This document shows positions 9,634 through 21,355 of a stretch of 64,000 nucleotides of DNA, piece after piece. Both the position numbers and the translations under genes were made by a program. The number at the start of each line of letters is the position of its first letter. Position 1 is the stretch's first letter. The notes under the pieces are model-generated. The model saw nothing but the letters and a program-made list of their open reading frames with translations, was not told the DNA's origin and did not search any database. Source of the DNA: Mesorhizobium loti R88b (GTDB lineage: Bacteria; Pseudomonadota; Alphaproteobacteria; Rhizobiales; Rhizobiaceae); the NCBI RefSeq assembly GCF_013170845.1, contig NZ_CP033367.1:1178001-1242000 (forward strand), read 5' to 3'.

Positions 9634-11481
9634 TTATGCCACGCCAGCGATCGCCCTGGCGAATTCGCTGGCCGAGAAAGGTTCGAGGTCGTCGACCTGT
9701 TCGCCGACACCGATGAAATAGACCGGCAATTTATGCTTTGCCGCGATGGCCACCAGAATACCGCCGCGCGCCGTGCCGTCCAGCTTGGTCATCACTAGGC
9801 CGTTGACGCCGGCTATGTTGCGAAAGATCTCAACCTGGTTGAGCGCGTTCTGGCCGGTGGTCGCGTCGACCGTCTGCAGCACGGTGTGCGGCGCTTCCGG
9901 ATCGAGCTTGCCCAGCACGCGGACGATCTTTTCCAGCTCCGCCATCAGCTCGGTCTTGTTCTGCAGGCGGCCGGCGGTGTCGATGATCAGCACGTCGGAG
10001 CCGGCCTCCTTGGCCTTCTCGAAGGCGTCATAAGCGAGGCCGGCGGCATCGGCGCCAATCTTGGAGGCGATGACAGGCGATTTCGTGCGCTCGCCCCAGA
10101 TCTTCAATTGCTCGATCGCGGCGGCGCGGAACGTGTCGCCGGCAGCGAGCATCACCGACAGGCCGCCATCGGTCAGTTTGGCGGCGAGCTTGCCGATGGT
10201 GGTGGTCTTGCCGGTGCCGTTGACGCCGACCACCAGGATGACATGCGGCTTGTGCGAGAGATCGAGCTCCAGCGGCCGGGCGACAGGGGTCAGCACCTTC
10301 TCCACCTCGGCCGCCATGACGGTGCGCACGTCTGTGTCGGAGACGTCCTTGCCGTAGCGGCTGGCGGCCAGCGCGTCGGTGATACGAAGTGCTGTCTCCA
10401 TGCCGAGATCGGCGCGGATCAGCACATCCTCCAGGTCCTGTAGCGTCTCCTCGTCCAGCTTGCGCTTGGTGAAGACGCCGGCAATGTTGCCGGTCAGCTC
10501 GCGCGACGAACGGGCAAGCCCGTCCCGCATGCGCTGGAACCAGGAGCGCCTCGGCGCCGGTTCGGGTGCTTTTACCGGCTCGACCTTCTGCTCGACCTTT
10601 TTGGTGACGGTCACCTTGCCAGCAGCGGGTTTCGGCTCTGGCAAGGGTTGTGGGGCCGGTGGCGCGATGGGCTGCGGCTCGGGCGCGATCTCGGCAATGA
10701 CGGGCCTCGACTCGACCGGCGCAGGCTTTACCTCCCCCTCGATGGGGGAGGTCCCGAGCGCAGCTCGGGGGTGGAGGTGACTGGCGCTAGCGTTGCCGCT
10801 GTCACCCCACCCCGCCAGTTCGTGGCGACCCTCCCGATCGAGGGGAGGGTGGGGAGCTTCATGAGGGGCGGCGCTGGCCTCCGGAGTTGGCTGCGCGGTA
10901 GGCGCCGCCGCCGGCGGCACCTCGATCGGCGCGGTCGTCTCCGCCGGAACTTCGGCGGGCGGAGCCGGCACTTCGATCGGCGCCGGGTCCGGCAACTTCT
11001 CCGGAACTGGCGGGGCAACCTCCGGCTGGGCGGGTGGGGGCACCTCTTGCGGCAGCGGTTCGGGAGCAGGCTCCGGAGCGGTCGGAGCTGGCGGGATTTC
11101 CTCCGGCTGCTCGACAGGCGCTTCCGGCGCGACCGGCTGCGGTTCCTCGACCGGCGCTGGCTCAGGCTGGATTTCCGGCTCGGCCGGAACCGTCGGCTCC
11201 GGCGCTGGCGGAATGGTCGGAGCGGGTTCGGGTGCGGGTTCCTCGACGGGTGTCAGTTCCGGTGAAGGAGCTACCTCCGGTTCGGCCGGTGCAAGAGCGA
11301 CCTTCGCTTCGGGCTCCGGCTCGTCGCGCTTCAAAAACTCCGGAATGACGTGCTCGGCCGCCGGCTTCAGCGCGTCGAGCTGGTCCCATTTGATCGGCGG
11401 CAGGGGCGCGGTCTCGTCGATCCGCTCCTCGACAACCTCTTTCTTGCCGAACGAAAATATCTTCTTGAAAAAACCAGCCAT
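9634..11481 (-). CDS. ftsY: Signal recognition particle receptor FtsY with long acidic/proline-rich N-domain
   Basis: SRP-receptor GTPase that delivers ribosome-nascent chain complexes to the Sec translocon. The 615 residues are longer than typical FtsY because residues 50-300 form a Pro/Glu/Ala-rich linker. The C-terminal NG domain is intact: G1 GVNGTGKTTTIGK, the D-T-A-G-R G3 motif and T-K-L-D-G-T-A G4. The N-terminus M-A-G-F-F-K-K-I-F is a membrane-targeting amphipathic helix. Residues about 208-251 are encoded by an inserted palindromic repeat element that keeps the frame open, and they differ sharply in composition from the Pro/Glu linker around them. Confidence 0.97.
   Translation of the reverse strand: MAGFFKKIFSFGKKEVVEERIDETAPLPPIKWDQLDALKPAAEHVIPEFLKRDEPEPEAKVALAPAEPEVAPSPELTPVEEPAPEPAPTIPPAPEPTVPAEPEIQPEPAPVEEPQPVAPEAPVEQPEEIPPAPTAPEPAPEPLPQEVPPPAQPEVAPPVPEKLPDPAPIEVPAPPAEVPAETTAPIEVPPAAAPTAQPTPEASAAPHEAPHPPLDREGRHELAGWGDSGNASASHLHPRAALGTSPIEGEVKPAPVESRPVIAEIAPEPQPIAPPAPQPLPEPKPAAGKVTVTKKVEQKVEPVKAPEPAPRRSWFQRMRDGLARSSRELTGNIAGVFTKRKLDEETLQDLEDVLIRADLGMETALRITDALAASRYGKDVSDTDVRTVMAAEVEKVLTPVARPLELDLSHKPHVILVVGVNGTGKTTTIGKLAAKLTDGGLSVMLAAGDTFRAAAIEQLKIWGERTKSPVIASKIGADAAGLAYDAFEKAKEAGSDVLIIDTAGRLQNKTELMAELEKIVRVLGKLDPEAPHTVLQTVDATTGQNALNQVEIFRNIAGVNGLVMTKLDGTARGGILVAIAAKHKLPVYFIGVGEQVDDLEPFSASEFARAIAGVA
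10729..10854. repeat. Palindromic REP-doublet element in frame inside ftsY
   Basis: CCTCCCCctcgatGGGGGAGG (10731-10751) and CCCTCCCgatcgaGGGGAGGG (10829-10849) form two hairpins in an inverted doublet of about 126 bases, which is 42 codons. On the ftsY strand it encodes a Gly/His/Arg-containing segment starting H-P-P-L-D-R-E-G-R. It interrupts the linker without stop or frameshift. The same element class is intergenic at 5711 and 39982. Confidence 0.85.
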
Positions 11482-11493
11482 GCTTTGCGTTTC

Positions 11494-12831
11494 TCAGGCG
11501 GCGCGTGCGGCAAGCGGGGCTGCGATCAGCCTGATACCATCGTGGCCAGTAATTGTCGCGTCAACGATCTCGCCCGGCGCGCCGGTGCCGAGTGCTGCGA
11601 GGGTAAATCCTTCGGTGCGGCCAAGGCCGTCGCGCTCGATCAGGATCGACTGGCGCGTTCCAGCCAGCGAGGTGAGATGGCGCCGATACGCGGCTTCGCC
11701 GGCGGCACGCAGCCGGGCGGCGCGCTGCTTTACGACCTCGCGGCGCACCTGCGGCATGCGCGCGGCGGGCGTGCCCTCGCGCGGGCTGAACGGGAAGACG
11801 TGGAGATGGGTCAGCCCGCATTCCCCAACGATCTTTTCCGAGTTCTCGAACATGGCGTCGGTCTCGGTCGGGAAGCCGGCGATGATGTCGGCGCCGAAGA
11901 CAATATCTCTGCGCAATTTGCGCACATCCTCGCAGAAGCGGATCGACTGGTCGCGCAGATGGCGGCGTTTCATGCGCTTCAGGATCATGTCGTCGCCGGA
12001 CTGCAGCGACAGATGCAGATGCGGCATCAGCCGGGGCTCGGTGGCGATGGCGTCGAGCAGATCATCGTCGGCTTCGACGGAATCGATCGAGGACAGCCGC
12101 AGGCGTTTGACGTCGGGCACCTGCCCGAGGATGGTCTTCACCAGTTTGCCAAGCTTGGGCGCGCCGGGCAGATCGGCGCCGAAAGAAGTCATGTCGACGC
12201 CGGTCAGCACGATCTCGGCATAGCCGTGGCCGGCCAGCCGCTTGACCTGTTCGACCACGGCGCCCATCGGCACCGAGCGGGAATTGCCGCGGCCATAGGG
12301 AATGATGCAGAAAGTGCAGCGATGGTCGCAGCCATTCTGCACCTGGACGAAGGCACGCGCGCGGCCCTCGATGGCGTCGACCATATGGCCGGCGGTCTCG
12401 CGCACCGAAAAGATGTCGTTGACGCGTGCCTTCTCGGTGTCGTTGACGCCGAAATCCGGCAGCGCGCGGTAAGAATGCGCCTTCAGCTTCTCCTCATTAC
12501 CGAGCACGAGATCGACCTCGTCCATGGCGGCGAATTTCTCAGGCTCGGTCTGGGCAGCGCAGCCGGTGACGATGATGCGCACCTGCGGGTTGTCGCGGCG
12601 CGCCTTGCGGATCGCCTGCCTGGCCTGGCGCACGGCCTCGCCGGTGACGGCGCAGGTGTTGAAGATCACGGCGCCGCCTTCCAGCGCGCCGAGACCGGCA
12701 CTTTCGGCCTCGCGCCGCATGACTTCGGATTCATAGGTGTTCAGCCGGCAGCCGAACGTCACCACGTCAATGCGGCTGGGAGCCTCGGAGAGGGAGCCCT
12801 CGAATTCGGGGCTCTTCGACAGAGCCGACAT
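11494..12831 (-). CDS. mtaB: tRNA (N6-threonylcarbamoyladenosine(37)-C2)-methylthiotransferase MtaB
   Basis: Radical-SAM enzyme that adds a methylthio group to t6A37 of tRNAs reading ANN codons. At 445 residues it has the UPF0004 domain with three cysteines (T-F-G-C-R-L-N, N-T-C-A-V-T and the G-C-A-A-Q region), the radical-SAM C-x3-C-x2-C motif in C-D-H-R-C-T-F-C-I-I-P-Y, and a C-terminal TRAM-like region. The ATG at 12831 overlaps the dapF stop by one base (TGATG), indicating coupling, so a longer frame reaching 12861 is not used. Confidence 0.94.
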   Translation of the reverse strand: MSALSKSPEFEGSLSEAPSRIDVVTFGCRLNTYESEVMRREAESAGLGALEGGAVIFNTCAVTGEAVRQARQAIRKARRDNPQVRIIVTGCAAQTEPEKFAAMDEVDLVLGNEEKLKAHSYRALPDFGVNDTEKARVNDIFSVRETAGHMVDAIEGRARAFVQVQNGCDHRCTFCIIPYGRGNSRSVPMGAVVEQVKRLAGHGYAEIVLTGVDMTSFGADLPGAPKLGKLVKTILGQVPDVKRLRLSSIDSVEADDDLLDAIATEPRLMPHLHLSLQSGDDMILKRMKRRHLRDQSIRFCEDVRKLRRDIVFGADIIAGFPTETDAMFENSEKIVGECGLTHLHVFPFSPREGTPAARMPQVRREVVKQRAARLRAAGEAAYRRHLTSLAGTRQSILIERDGLGRTEGFTLAALGTGAPGEIVDATITGHDGIRLIAAPLAARAA

Positions 12832-13715
12832 CAGGCCGCGCTTTCGGTGTCGCGCGCCCACGTGCCAGCCGAGGGATCAAAACTGCCGGAAAATTCCCAT
12901 TCGGCGGCACCGGTCAGGATGACATGATCGTCGTCGCGCCATTCGACATGCAACGTGCCGCCGCCCGGCGTCAGCAGGTTGACGCTGCGGCCGGTCCGCC
13001 TGGTGCGGGCCGCTGCCACAACGGAGGCACAAGCGGCGGAGCCGCAGGCCTTGGTCAGGCCGGCACCGCGCTCCCAGGTGCGGATGATCATGCTCTCGGG
13101 CGAAGTCACCTGGGCGATGGTGATGTTGGCGCGCTCGGGGAAGATCGGGTGGTTTTCGAGCAGCGGGCCGAAGCGTTCGAGCTCATAGGACCAGACGTCG
13201 CGGTCGACCCAGAAGATGGCGTGCGGATTGCCCATCGAGACGGCGGAGGGCGAATGCAGCACAGGCGCGTCGATCGGGCCGATCTGCAGCTCGATCCTGC
13301 TTGTGTCGTGGAATTCTTCGGCGAGCGGAATGTCCTGCCAACCGAAACGCGGTGTGCCCATGTCGACCGAGATCGAGCCGTCGGCATGTTCCCTGGCGTT
13401 GAGGATGCCGGCGCGGGTCTCGAAGGTGAAAGTCTTCTGGCCGCTCTCGGCGGCGAGCGCCTGCACGACGCAGCGCATACCGTTGCCGCAGGCCTGCGCA
13501 CTGGAGCCGTCAGAATTCAGGATGTCGACATAGTAAGCCGTACCCGCTGTGCGCGCATCATGGATCGCCATGATCTGGTCGAAGCGGGTAGCGGCATCGG
13601 CGTTCAGCGCAACGGCGGCAGCCGCCGTCACCTGATCGGCGCGGCCACGCATATCGGCAACGATGATCTCGTTGCCGATGCCGTTCATCTTGGCGAAGGG
13701 GGCGGTGCCTGCCAT
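12831..13715 (-). CDS. dapF: Diaminopimelate epimerase
   Basis: Interconverts LL- and meso-diaminopimelate for lysine and peptidoglycan synthesis, cytoplasmic and cofactor-independent. The 294-residue protein has the two catalytic cysteines of the family: Cys76 in A-C-G-N-G-M-R-C and Cys224 in K-A-C-G-S-A-A-C. The substrate-binding N-G-I-G-N-E motif is at residues 11-16. It heads the dapF-mtaB-ftsY-yciB run and overlaps mtaB by one base. Confidence 0.97.
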   Translation of the reverse strand: MAGTAPFAKMNGIGNEIIVADMRGRADQVTAAAAVALNADAATRFDQIMAIHDARTAGTAYYVDILNSDGSSAQACGNGMRCVVQALAAESGQKTFTFETRAGILNAREHADGSISVDMGTPRFGWQDIPLAEEFHDTSRIELQIGPIDAPVLHSPSAVSMGNPHAIFWVDRDVWSYELERFGPLLENHPIFPERANITIAQVTSPESMIIRTWERGAGLTKACGSAACASVVAAARTRRTGRSVNLLTPGGGTLHVEWRDDDHVILTGAAEWEFSGSFDPSAGTWARDTESAA

Positions 13716-13836
13716 GGCTCTCGCAAATTCCTGTCCGTTTTGCCGCTATATGGCGGAAACGGACAGGAATTACCAGTGCAACGCCGCCCCAAGGCGACAA
13801 TCTAGACGCTGCTTTACGACAGCGAAGACGCTGCGC

Positions 13837-13998
13837 TCACGTCACCGCGAAGATGCCCAGCACCACCAGCAGGAAGATGACCAGCACGATACCGATGAAG
13901 ACGCGCGCGCCCGTGGCGGCGGCACCGGCCAGAGCCGGCATGCCGAGAAGGCTGGCGGCGGCGGCGACAATGAGCAGAATGATGATCCACTTGATCAT
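13837..13998 (-). CDS. DUF1328 small membrane protein (UPF0391)
   Basis: A 53-residue protein, M-I-K-W-I-I-I-L-L-I at the start, with two hydrophobic stretches separated by a Gly/Ala-rich turn (A-G-A-A-A-T-G-A). This is the DUF1328/UPF0391 pattern, found widely as stress-induced small inner-membrane proteins in proteobacteria. GCGAGG sits a few bases before the ATG at 13998. It is too short for ordinary gene calling and stands alone. Confidence 0.82.
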   Translation of the reverse strand: MIKWIIILLIVAAAASLLGMPALAGAAATGARVFIGIVLVIFLLVVLGIFAVT

Positions 13999-14090
13999 GA
14001 AAACCTCGCAAATCGACTTTGTTTGCAGCGGCTTAGGAACGCCGTCCGCGCACTCTGGTTCCGTCGTTGCGAGGCTGGTGCTCGAAGTGC

Positions 14091-14660
14091 CTATCCGGCG
14101 ATCTCGAAGTCGGTGGTGAAGGGCGCGGTCTTTTGCGAGTTCTCGTCATGCATGAGGAAATCCGCACGGTATTTGCCGGGCGGCACGCCATCCAGGGAGA
14201 CGTTGAGCTTGAAGAACATTTCGCGGTTGTGCGAGCGCGAGGCGAGCTGGATGCGGCCGAGCTTCTCGAAAGTGCCGAGCTTCTCGCCGGCGGCGCTGAG
14301 CACGGTGAGGTCGACATAGAGCGCGATCTGGTTGTTGCCGAGCCCGTCCGAGCCATAGCCATAACCGACCGGCTCCATGTAGAGCACGATCTCTTCGCCC
14401 GACTTGTAAACATGATTGGCGCGCTCCGTGTAGATGCCGAAGCCGCTGGCCGCGCTTATATGCCTGACGTTCATCACTTCGAGGGGCATTGCTTTCCAGA
14501 GCGCTTCCTCTGCGTCGCGAAATTTCGTCAGCGCGCCCACGCCGTCATTTGCTTGCAGTGCCTTCTCCGCCGCTGCCGCATTATCGGCAATCTCGCCGGC
14601 AAAAGCGGCGGTCGATGTCGAGATGATCAGCGCAGCCAAGGCTGCCGCAAGAAACTTCAT
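14091..14660 (-). CDS. Conserved hypothetical exported protein
   Basis: A 189-residue protein with a clear Sec signal peptide (residues 1-21, cleavage after A-A-F-A). After it comes a short Ala-rich helix, then beta-rich sequence with G-E-E-I-V-L-Y-M-E-P-V-G-Y-G-Y and a C-terminal P-P-G-K-Y-R-A-D-F motif resembling an immunoglobulin-like sandwich. I do not recognise a named family with confidence. It probably resides in the periplasm. Confidence 0.7.
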   Translation of the reverse strand: MKFLAAALAALIISTSTAAFAGEIADNAAAAEKALQANDGVGALTKFRDAEEALWKAMPLEVMNVRHISAASGFGIYTERANHVYKSGEEIVLYMEPVGYGYGSDGLGNNQIALYVDLTVLSAAGEKLGTFEKLGRIQLASRSHNREMFFKLNVSLDGVPPGKYRADFLMHDENSQKTAPFTTDFEIAG

Positions 14661-14726
14661 AGGCTTCCTCCCAAGGACGATCCATTAGTATCGTCTTCTA
14701 AAAAGACCGCCGGGTAAACTGCCCAT

Positions 14727-15746
14727 TTATCGCGATGTGCTGTTCGGCACGTCCCACACCTCGCCCGGACGCATGGCGCGAAAGCGCTCCTGTGGCAGGC
14801 CCTCGGCGTCAAGCGCCTCGGCCAGTTTCCGGACCGGCTCGTCGATCGGTTCGTCGGTGAGTTGAAACGTGCCCCAGTGACAGCCGGCGGCGAAGGCAGC
14901 ATTGCACAGCTTCATGCCTTGCACGGCCTCCTCCGGGTTCTGGTGCTGCGGCGCCATGAACCAGCGCGGCTCATAGGCGCCGATCGGCAGGATGGCGAAG
15001 CGGAAGCCGCCATGCTTGTGCGCCATCAGCCGGTAGTTGATGCCGTCGTGGAAGCCGGTGTCGCCGGCGAAATAGATTTTTCCCCCAGGCGTCTCGACGA
15101 CGAAGCCGGCCCACAGTGCCATGCGCCGGTCGCGGGCGCCCCGCGCCGACCAATGATGCGCCGGCTCGACATGGACGATAACGCCGTTGCCGATATCGAC
15201 CCTGTCACCCCAATCATGCGCCGCCAGCCGCATGCCGGGAACCGCGCCACCAATGAGGACATCGTTGCCGAGCGGCGTGATCACGGTCGGTTCGTGGCTG
15301 GCCTTGAGCTGCTTCAGCGTCGCCAGGTCGAGATGGTCGTAATGATTGTGGCTGACCAGCACGAGGTCGATCGGCGGCAGGTCGGCAAAGGCGATGCCCG
15401 GCGGATTGATGCGTTTGGGTCCGGCAAAGGAAAATGGCGAGGTGCGCTGCGACCAGACCGGATCGGTGAGGATGTTCAGGCCCGCCGTCTGGATCAGCAG
15501 CGTCGAGTGGCCAACCATGGTCACGTTCAGGCCGGAACCTTCGACACGCTCGGCCGGCTTTGCCTGCGGAAAAGGGCTTGGGTTGGTGGCCGGCCATTTC
15601 GAACGTTGGCCGCTGAACTGCCATTTCAGCAGATCGGTGAAGCGGCCGGGCAGCTGGCCGCCGGGATTGAAGAACAGGCTGCCATCGAAATGGTCGCTGG
15701 GCGGACCGCTATAATAGCGGTTGGCGGCTTTCTTTCCTGCGGCCAA
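14727..15746 (-). CDS. MBL-fold metal-dependent hydrolase (NAPE-PLD/UlaG-like)
   Basis: A 339-residue metallo-beta-lactamase-fold enzyme. Motif I is G-H-S-T-L-L-I-Q, motif II is S-H-N-H-Y-D-H-L-D, and a later H-W-S-A-R and F-A-G-D-T-G-F-H supply further metal ligands. The layout, with an N-terminal Y-Y-S-G-P-P-S-D-H-F-D-G-S-L-F-F-N-P-G, matches NAPE-hydrolysing phospholipase D-like and UlaG-like proteins more than beta-lactamases. The best start is TTG at 15746, shortly after a GGAG-like sequence; an internal ATG would cut the conserved N-terminus. Confidence 0.85.
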   Translation of the reverse strand: MAAGKKAANRYYSGPPSDHFDGSLFFNPGGQLPGRFTDLLKWQFSGQRSKWPATNPSPFPQAKPAERVEGSGLNVTMVGHSTLLIQTAGLNILTDPVWSQRTSPFSFAGPKRINPPGIAFADLPPIDLVLVSHNHYDHLDLATLKQLKASHEPTVITPLGNDVLIGGAVPGMRLAAHDWGDRVDIGNGVIVHVEPAHHWSARGARDRRMALWAGFVVETPGGKIYFAGDTGFHDGINYRLMAHKHGGFRFAILPIGAYEPRWFMAPQHQNPEEAVQGMKLCNAAFAAGCHWGTFQLTDEPIDEPVRKLAEALDAEGLPQERFRAMRPGEVWDVPNSTSR

Positions 15747-16027
15747 GCTCTGCGCTCCAGCGGGTTTCGGTCCCTAGACATAAGTCCTGCGCAGGCCGGC
15801 GCAAGCTTTTGCGGGCGAACGACGTGGGAACCGGCCTTTCCCAGTTAGGCATGGCGGGAAGCGGCGATGAGGGCGCCGGCTCACCCTGATTGCGATAAAT
15901 TTGCAACAATTCTTGCCGCAAACCCTATTTTAACCATATCAGGTTGAAATTTCGCCACCTTCTCCATCTTGGTGGAGGTGAGATTGCGCGGACGGCGTCC
16001 CCCCAGCCGGATCCGACGGAGGTTGGA

Positions 16028-16567
16028 ATGAATTTTTCGAAAAGCGGCCTGATGGCCGTATCGCTGGCTGCGCTTGTTGTGAGCGGCTGCTCGACCTCAC
16101 GGTTCTCGTCGATGGACGACCAGCAGCCGGCGCCGCTGCAGCCAGCCCCGGCCGGCCAGGTGAGCTCGAATCAGCTGCCGCCGCCGGCCTCACCGGGCAC
16201 CACCGATCCGTCAAAATTCCCGACCGCACCGGCAAACACGCAGGTGGCTTCCTTGCCGCCAGACGGCACGGCGCCCGCCGGTGCTTCGGATCTCAGCGCG
16301 GCAAGCGTCGCCGGCGTCTGGAACGCCAGCGTTTCCGGCCAGAGCTGCAAGATCGCGACGCCGCAGACCAAGTTCGGCGCCGGCTTCCGTGCCGGGCCGC
16401 TGCATTGCCCCGCACCGATCGACGGCATCAAGTCGTGGAACGTCGCCGGCAAGCAACTGACGCTTTACGATGAGAATGGCGGCTCGCTGGCGCGGCTCTA
16501 TTCGTCGGGGGGCTCGAAATTCGATGGCCAGACTTCCAACGGTCAGCCGATTTCGCTTACAAGGTAG
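16028..16567 (+). CDS. Omp19-like outer membrane lipoprotein (AprI/Inh protease-inhibitor family)
   Basis: A 179-residue lipoprotein closely resembling Brucella Omp19, as recalled from the family. It has a signal peptide with lipobox V-V-S-G-C (Cys21), a long Pro/Gln-rich linker and a C-terminal AprI/Inh beta-barrel domain. Shared landmarks are V-A-G-V-W-N-A-S, G-Q-S-C-K-I-A-T-P-Q-T-K, A-G-P-L-H-C-P and R-F/K-F-D-G-Q-T. The two domain cysteines probably form a disulfide. In Brucella, Omp19 inhibits host proteases. The ATG at 16028 follows CGGAGGTTGGA. It is monocistronic. Confidence 0.9.
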   Translation: MNFSKSGLMAVSLAALVVSGCSTSRFSSMDDQQPAPLQPAPAGQVSSNQLPPPASPGTTDPSKFPTAPANTQVASLPPDGTAPAGASDLSAASVAGVWNASVSGQSCKIATPQTKFGAGFRAGPLHCPAPIDGIKSWNVAGKQLTLYDENGGSLARLYSSGGSKFDGQTSNGQPISLTR

Positions 16568-16649
16568 TCGATAATTTTTGTTTCTACGCAATTCCTGTGG
16601 GAAAACCGCTACACACTTTTCCTGGAATTGCTCCACGACGACGTGACCG

Positions 16650-17843
16650 ATGCATCTGCGTGACGGCCTCCAGACCCATGCGACCGTCAGGCAGCGCTAC
16701 GACCATCTGGTGGCAACCGGCGCGATCGAACGCGATCCGGCGCAGGAACGCATCGCCGCTGCACTCGACCGGCTGACAGCGGAAATCTCGGCAAAACGGC
16801 TGGCGCACAAATCCAGTGCGCTGGGCTGGCTGTTTGCCCGCAAGCGCGAGACGCGCGAGGTCGTCAAGGGCCTCTACATCCATGGCGGCGTCGGCCGCGG
16901 CAAGACCATGCTGATGGACATGTTCTTCGAGCTGCTGCCGGTGCGGCGCAAGCGCCGCGTTCATTTCAACGACTTCATGGCCGACGTGCAGGACCGCATC
17001 CAGAAGCACCGACAGGCGCGCAAGGACGGTACGGTCAAGGAGGATGATCCGATCCCGCCCGTGGCCAAGGCGCTGGCCGAGCAGGCCTGGGTGCTGTGCT
17101 TTGACGAATTCTCGGTCACCGATATTGCCGACGCGATGATCCTGTCGCGGCTGTTTTCGGCGCTGTTTGCCAGCGGCGTGGTGCTGGTCGCCACCTCGAA
17201 CGTGGCACCGGAAAATCTCTACAGTGACGGGCTGAACCGCCAGTTGTTCCTGCCATTCATCGCTATATTGGAACGGCACGCGCAGGTGCTGTCGCTCGAC
17301 AGCGACAAGGATTACCGGCTGGAAAAGCTCGCCCGTACGCCGGTCTATGTCACGCCGGCCGATGCGGCGGCCGACCGGATGCTCGACGAGGCCTGGCGAA
17401 CGATGACGCGCGGCGCGCCGACGGCGGCGACGTCGCTGGCACTCAAGGGCCGGCAAGTGACGGTGCCGGCTGCCGCCGGCGACGCGGCGCGGTTCTGCTT
17501 CGCCGACCTCTGCGAAAAACCGCTCGGCGCACGTGATTTCCTGGCCATTGCGGGCCGCTTTTCGACTGTCTTCATCGATCACATCCCGGTGCTGGGCGAA
17601 GGCAAGCGCAACGAGGCCAAGCGCTTCATCCTGCTGATCGACACGCTCTATGACCACCACGTGCGGCTGGTGGTAAGCGCCGAGGCTCCACCACCACAGC
17701 TTTATGTGGCCAAGCGCGGCGTCGAGGTGTTCGAGTTCGAGCGCACCGCGTCGCGGCTGATCGAGATGCAGAGCCGCGATTGGCTGGAGGATTGGGCCGA
17801 GCGGCGGAAGGCGGAAGCCGAAGCGCAGCAGGCGCAGGCTTAG
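16650..17843 (+). CDS. zapE: Cell division protein ZapE (AFG1-like ATPase)
   Basis: A 397-residue AAA+ P-loop ATPase of the AFG1/LACE1 family, linked in bacteria to Z-ring constriction. Walker A is G-G-V-G-R-G-K-T-M-L-M-D-M-F-F near residues 77-91 and Walker B is V-L-C-F-D-E-F-S-V-T-D-I-A-D-A-M-I. It ends in a charged, Gln-rich tail (A-E-A-E-A-Q-Q-A-Q-A). In alphaproteobacteria zapE often precedes mdh and the suc genes, as here. The ribosome binding site is weak. Confidence 0.93.
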   Translation: MHLRDGLQTHATVRQRYDHLVATGAIERDPAQERIAAALDRLTAEISAKRLAHKSSALGWLFARKRETREVVKGLYIHGGVGRGKTMLMDMFFELLPVRRKRRVHFNDFMADVQDRIQKHRQARKDGTVKEDDPIPPVAKALAEQAWVLCFDEFSVTDIADAMILSRLFSALFASGVVLVATSNVAPENLYSDGLNRQLFLPFIAILERHAQVLSLDSDKDYRLEKLARTPVYVTPADAAADRMLDEAWRTMTRGAPTAATSLALKGRQVTVPAAAGDAARFCFADLCEKPLGARDFLAIAGRFSTVFIDHIPVLGEGKRNEAKRFILLIDTLYDHHVRLVVSAEAPPPQLYVAKRGVEVFEFERTASRLIEMQSRDWLEDWAERRKAEAEAQQAQA

Positions 17844-19171
<1,328 letters not shown>

Positions 19172-19201
19172 ACCCCAGCCGTTGATCTGGAGACCATCCG
19201 C

Positions 19202-20395
<1,194 letters not shown>

Positions 20396-20399
20396 TCCT

Positions 20400-20771
20400 G
20401 TGCCTCCGCGCAAGATAAATCTCGTCGAGGCTGCGGATGCGAAGATCAAGAGGGTCTTCGATCCGCATATTGCCGGCGACGTCAATGACAGTCAGGCGAA
20501 AGTCGCCAAGTTCGGTGAGACCTTCGACTGGCATGCGCATGACCATGAGGACGAAGCCTTCCTCGTGCTGCGCGGTCGCATCGCCATCGATTTCCGCGAT
20601 GGTCCGGTCGAACTCGGCGAGGGCGACTTCATCGTCGTGCCGCGCGGGGTCGAACACCGGCCGCGCTCGCTGACGGCGGAGCCTGTGGTGCTGATGTTCG
20701 AGCCGGCGACGACGCTCAACACCGGCAATGCCAAGAGTGACCTCACCGTCTCCGACCTGAAGCGGCTCTGA
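20400..20771 (+). CDS. Cupin domain protein
   Basis: A 123-residue single-domain cupin beginning at GTG four bases after the sucC stop. Metal-binding motif 1 is [16 protein letters not shown] and motif 2 is [14 protein letters not shown]. The function is unknown; cupins of this size can be sugar or small-molecule isomerases or dioxygenases. The tight spacing suggests cotranscription with sucC. Confidence 0.85.
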   Translation: MPPRKINLVEAADAKIKRVFDPHIAGDVNDSQAKVAKFGETFDWHAHDHEDEAFLVLRGRIAIDFRDGPVELGEGDFIVVPRGVEHRPRSLTAEPVVLMFEPATTLNTGNAKSDLTVSDLKRL

Positions 20772-20774
20772 CTG

Positions 20775-21272
20775 ATGAACGCTGCATCCTTCTCCTCGCT
20801 CTCGGCCGATCACCAGCGCCTGCAGGCGCTGGTCGGCGCGTGGCGCGGCGAGGAAGAGGTGGCGGACACACAATGGGCCGATGGAGGCGCGGCGACGTCG
20901 GAAGCGCTGGCGGAGCCACAGTTCGGCGGCCTGTTCGTAGTGCAGCGCTATCGCCAGCGCCGCGACGGCACGATCTCGTTCGGCGCGCACAGCGTGTTCG
21001 GCTTCGATCAGCAAAACAACGTCGTCACCATGCACCAGTTCGATTCGATGGGCTTTGTGCCGGCATCGCCGGCGACGGGCACATGGGATGGCAACACACT
21101 GACGCTGTTGCGCTCATCGCCGCGCGGGGCCGCACGCGTGACCTATAACTTCACGACAAACGACAGCTACCGCATGCGGCTGGAGTTCCAGCCGCCCGGC
21201 AGCGACATTTGGCAAGACATGGTGGGCGGCCTTTACCGGCGCGTTCTGCCTTCCGAGTTGAGGGAAGGCTGA
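20775..21272 (+). CDS. DUF1579-like protein
   Basis: A 165-residue soluble protein starting three bases after the cupin stop. It carries the pattern L-x-x-L-V-G-A-W-R-G-E-E near residue 17, F-G-G-L-F-V-V-Q-R-Y and repeated beta strands including S-V-F-G-F-D, T-G-T-W-D-G-N-T-L-T-L and Y-R-M-R-L-E-F. This resembles the DUF1579 lipocalin-like family. No signal peptide is present. The function is unknown. Confidence 0.7.
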   Translation: MNAASFSSLSADHQRLQALVGAWRGEEEVADTQWADGGAATSEALAEPQFGGLFVVQRYRQRRDGTISFGAHSVFGFDQQNNVVTMHQFDSMGFVPASPATGTWDGNTLTLLRSSPRGAARVTYNFTTNDSYRMRLEFQPPGSDIWQDMVGGLYRRVLPSELREG

Positions 21273-21310
21273 GCAATGGAGATCGTGGCTAGGACGGTTG
21301 AAGAATTACA

Positions 21311-21345
21311 CATAATCACACATATTATGGCTGTGTATTTATGTG
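21311..21345. promoter_or_regulatory. Candidate VapB operator palindrome
   Basis: ACATAATCACACA (21311-21323) and TGTGTATTTATGT (21333-21345) are an imperfect inverted repeat matching at 11 of 13 positions, in an AT-rich stretch right before the antitoxin start at 21356. The position fits autoregulation by the VapB-VapC complex, which is usual for type II modules. Confidence 0.65.
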
Positions 21346-21355
21346 GAGACGCACG

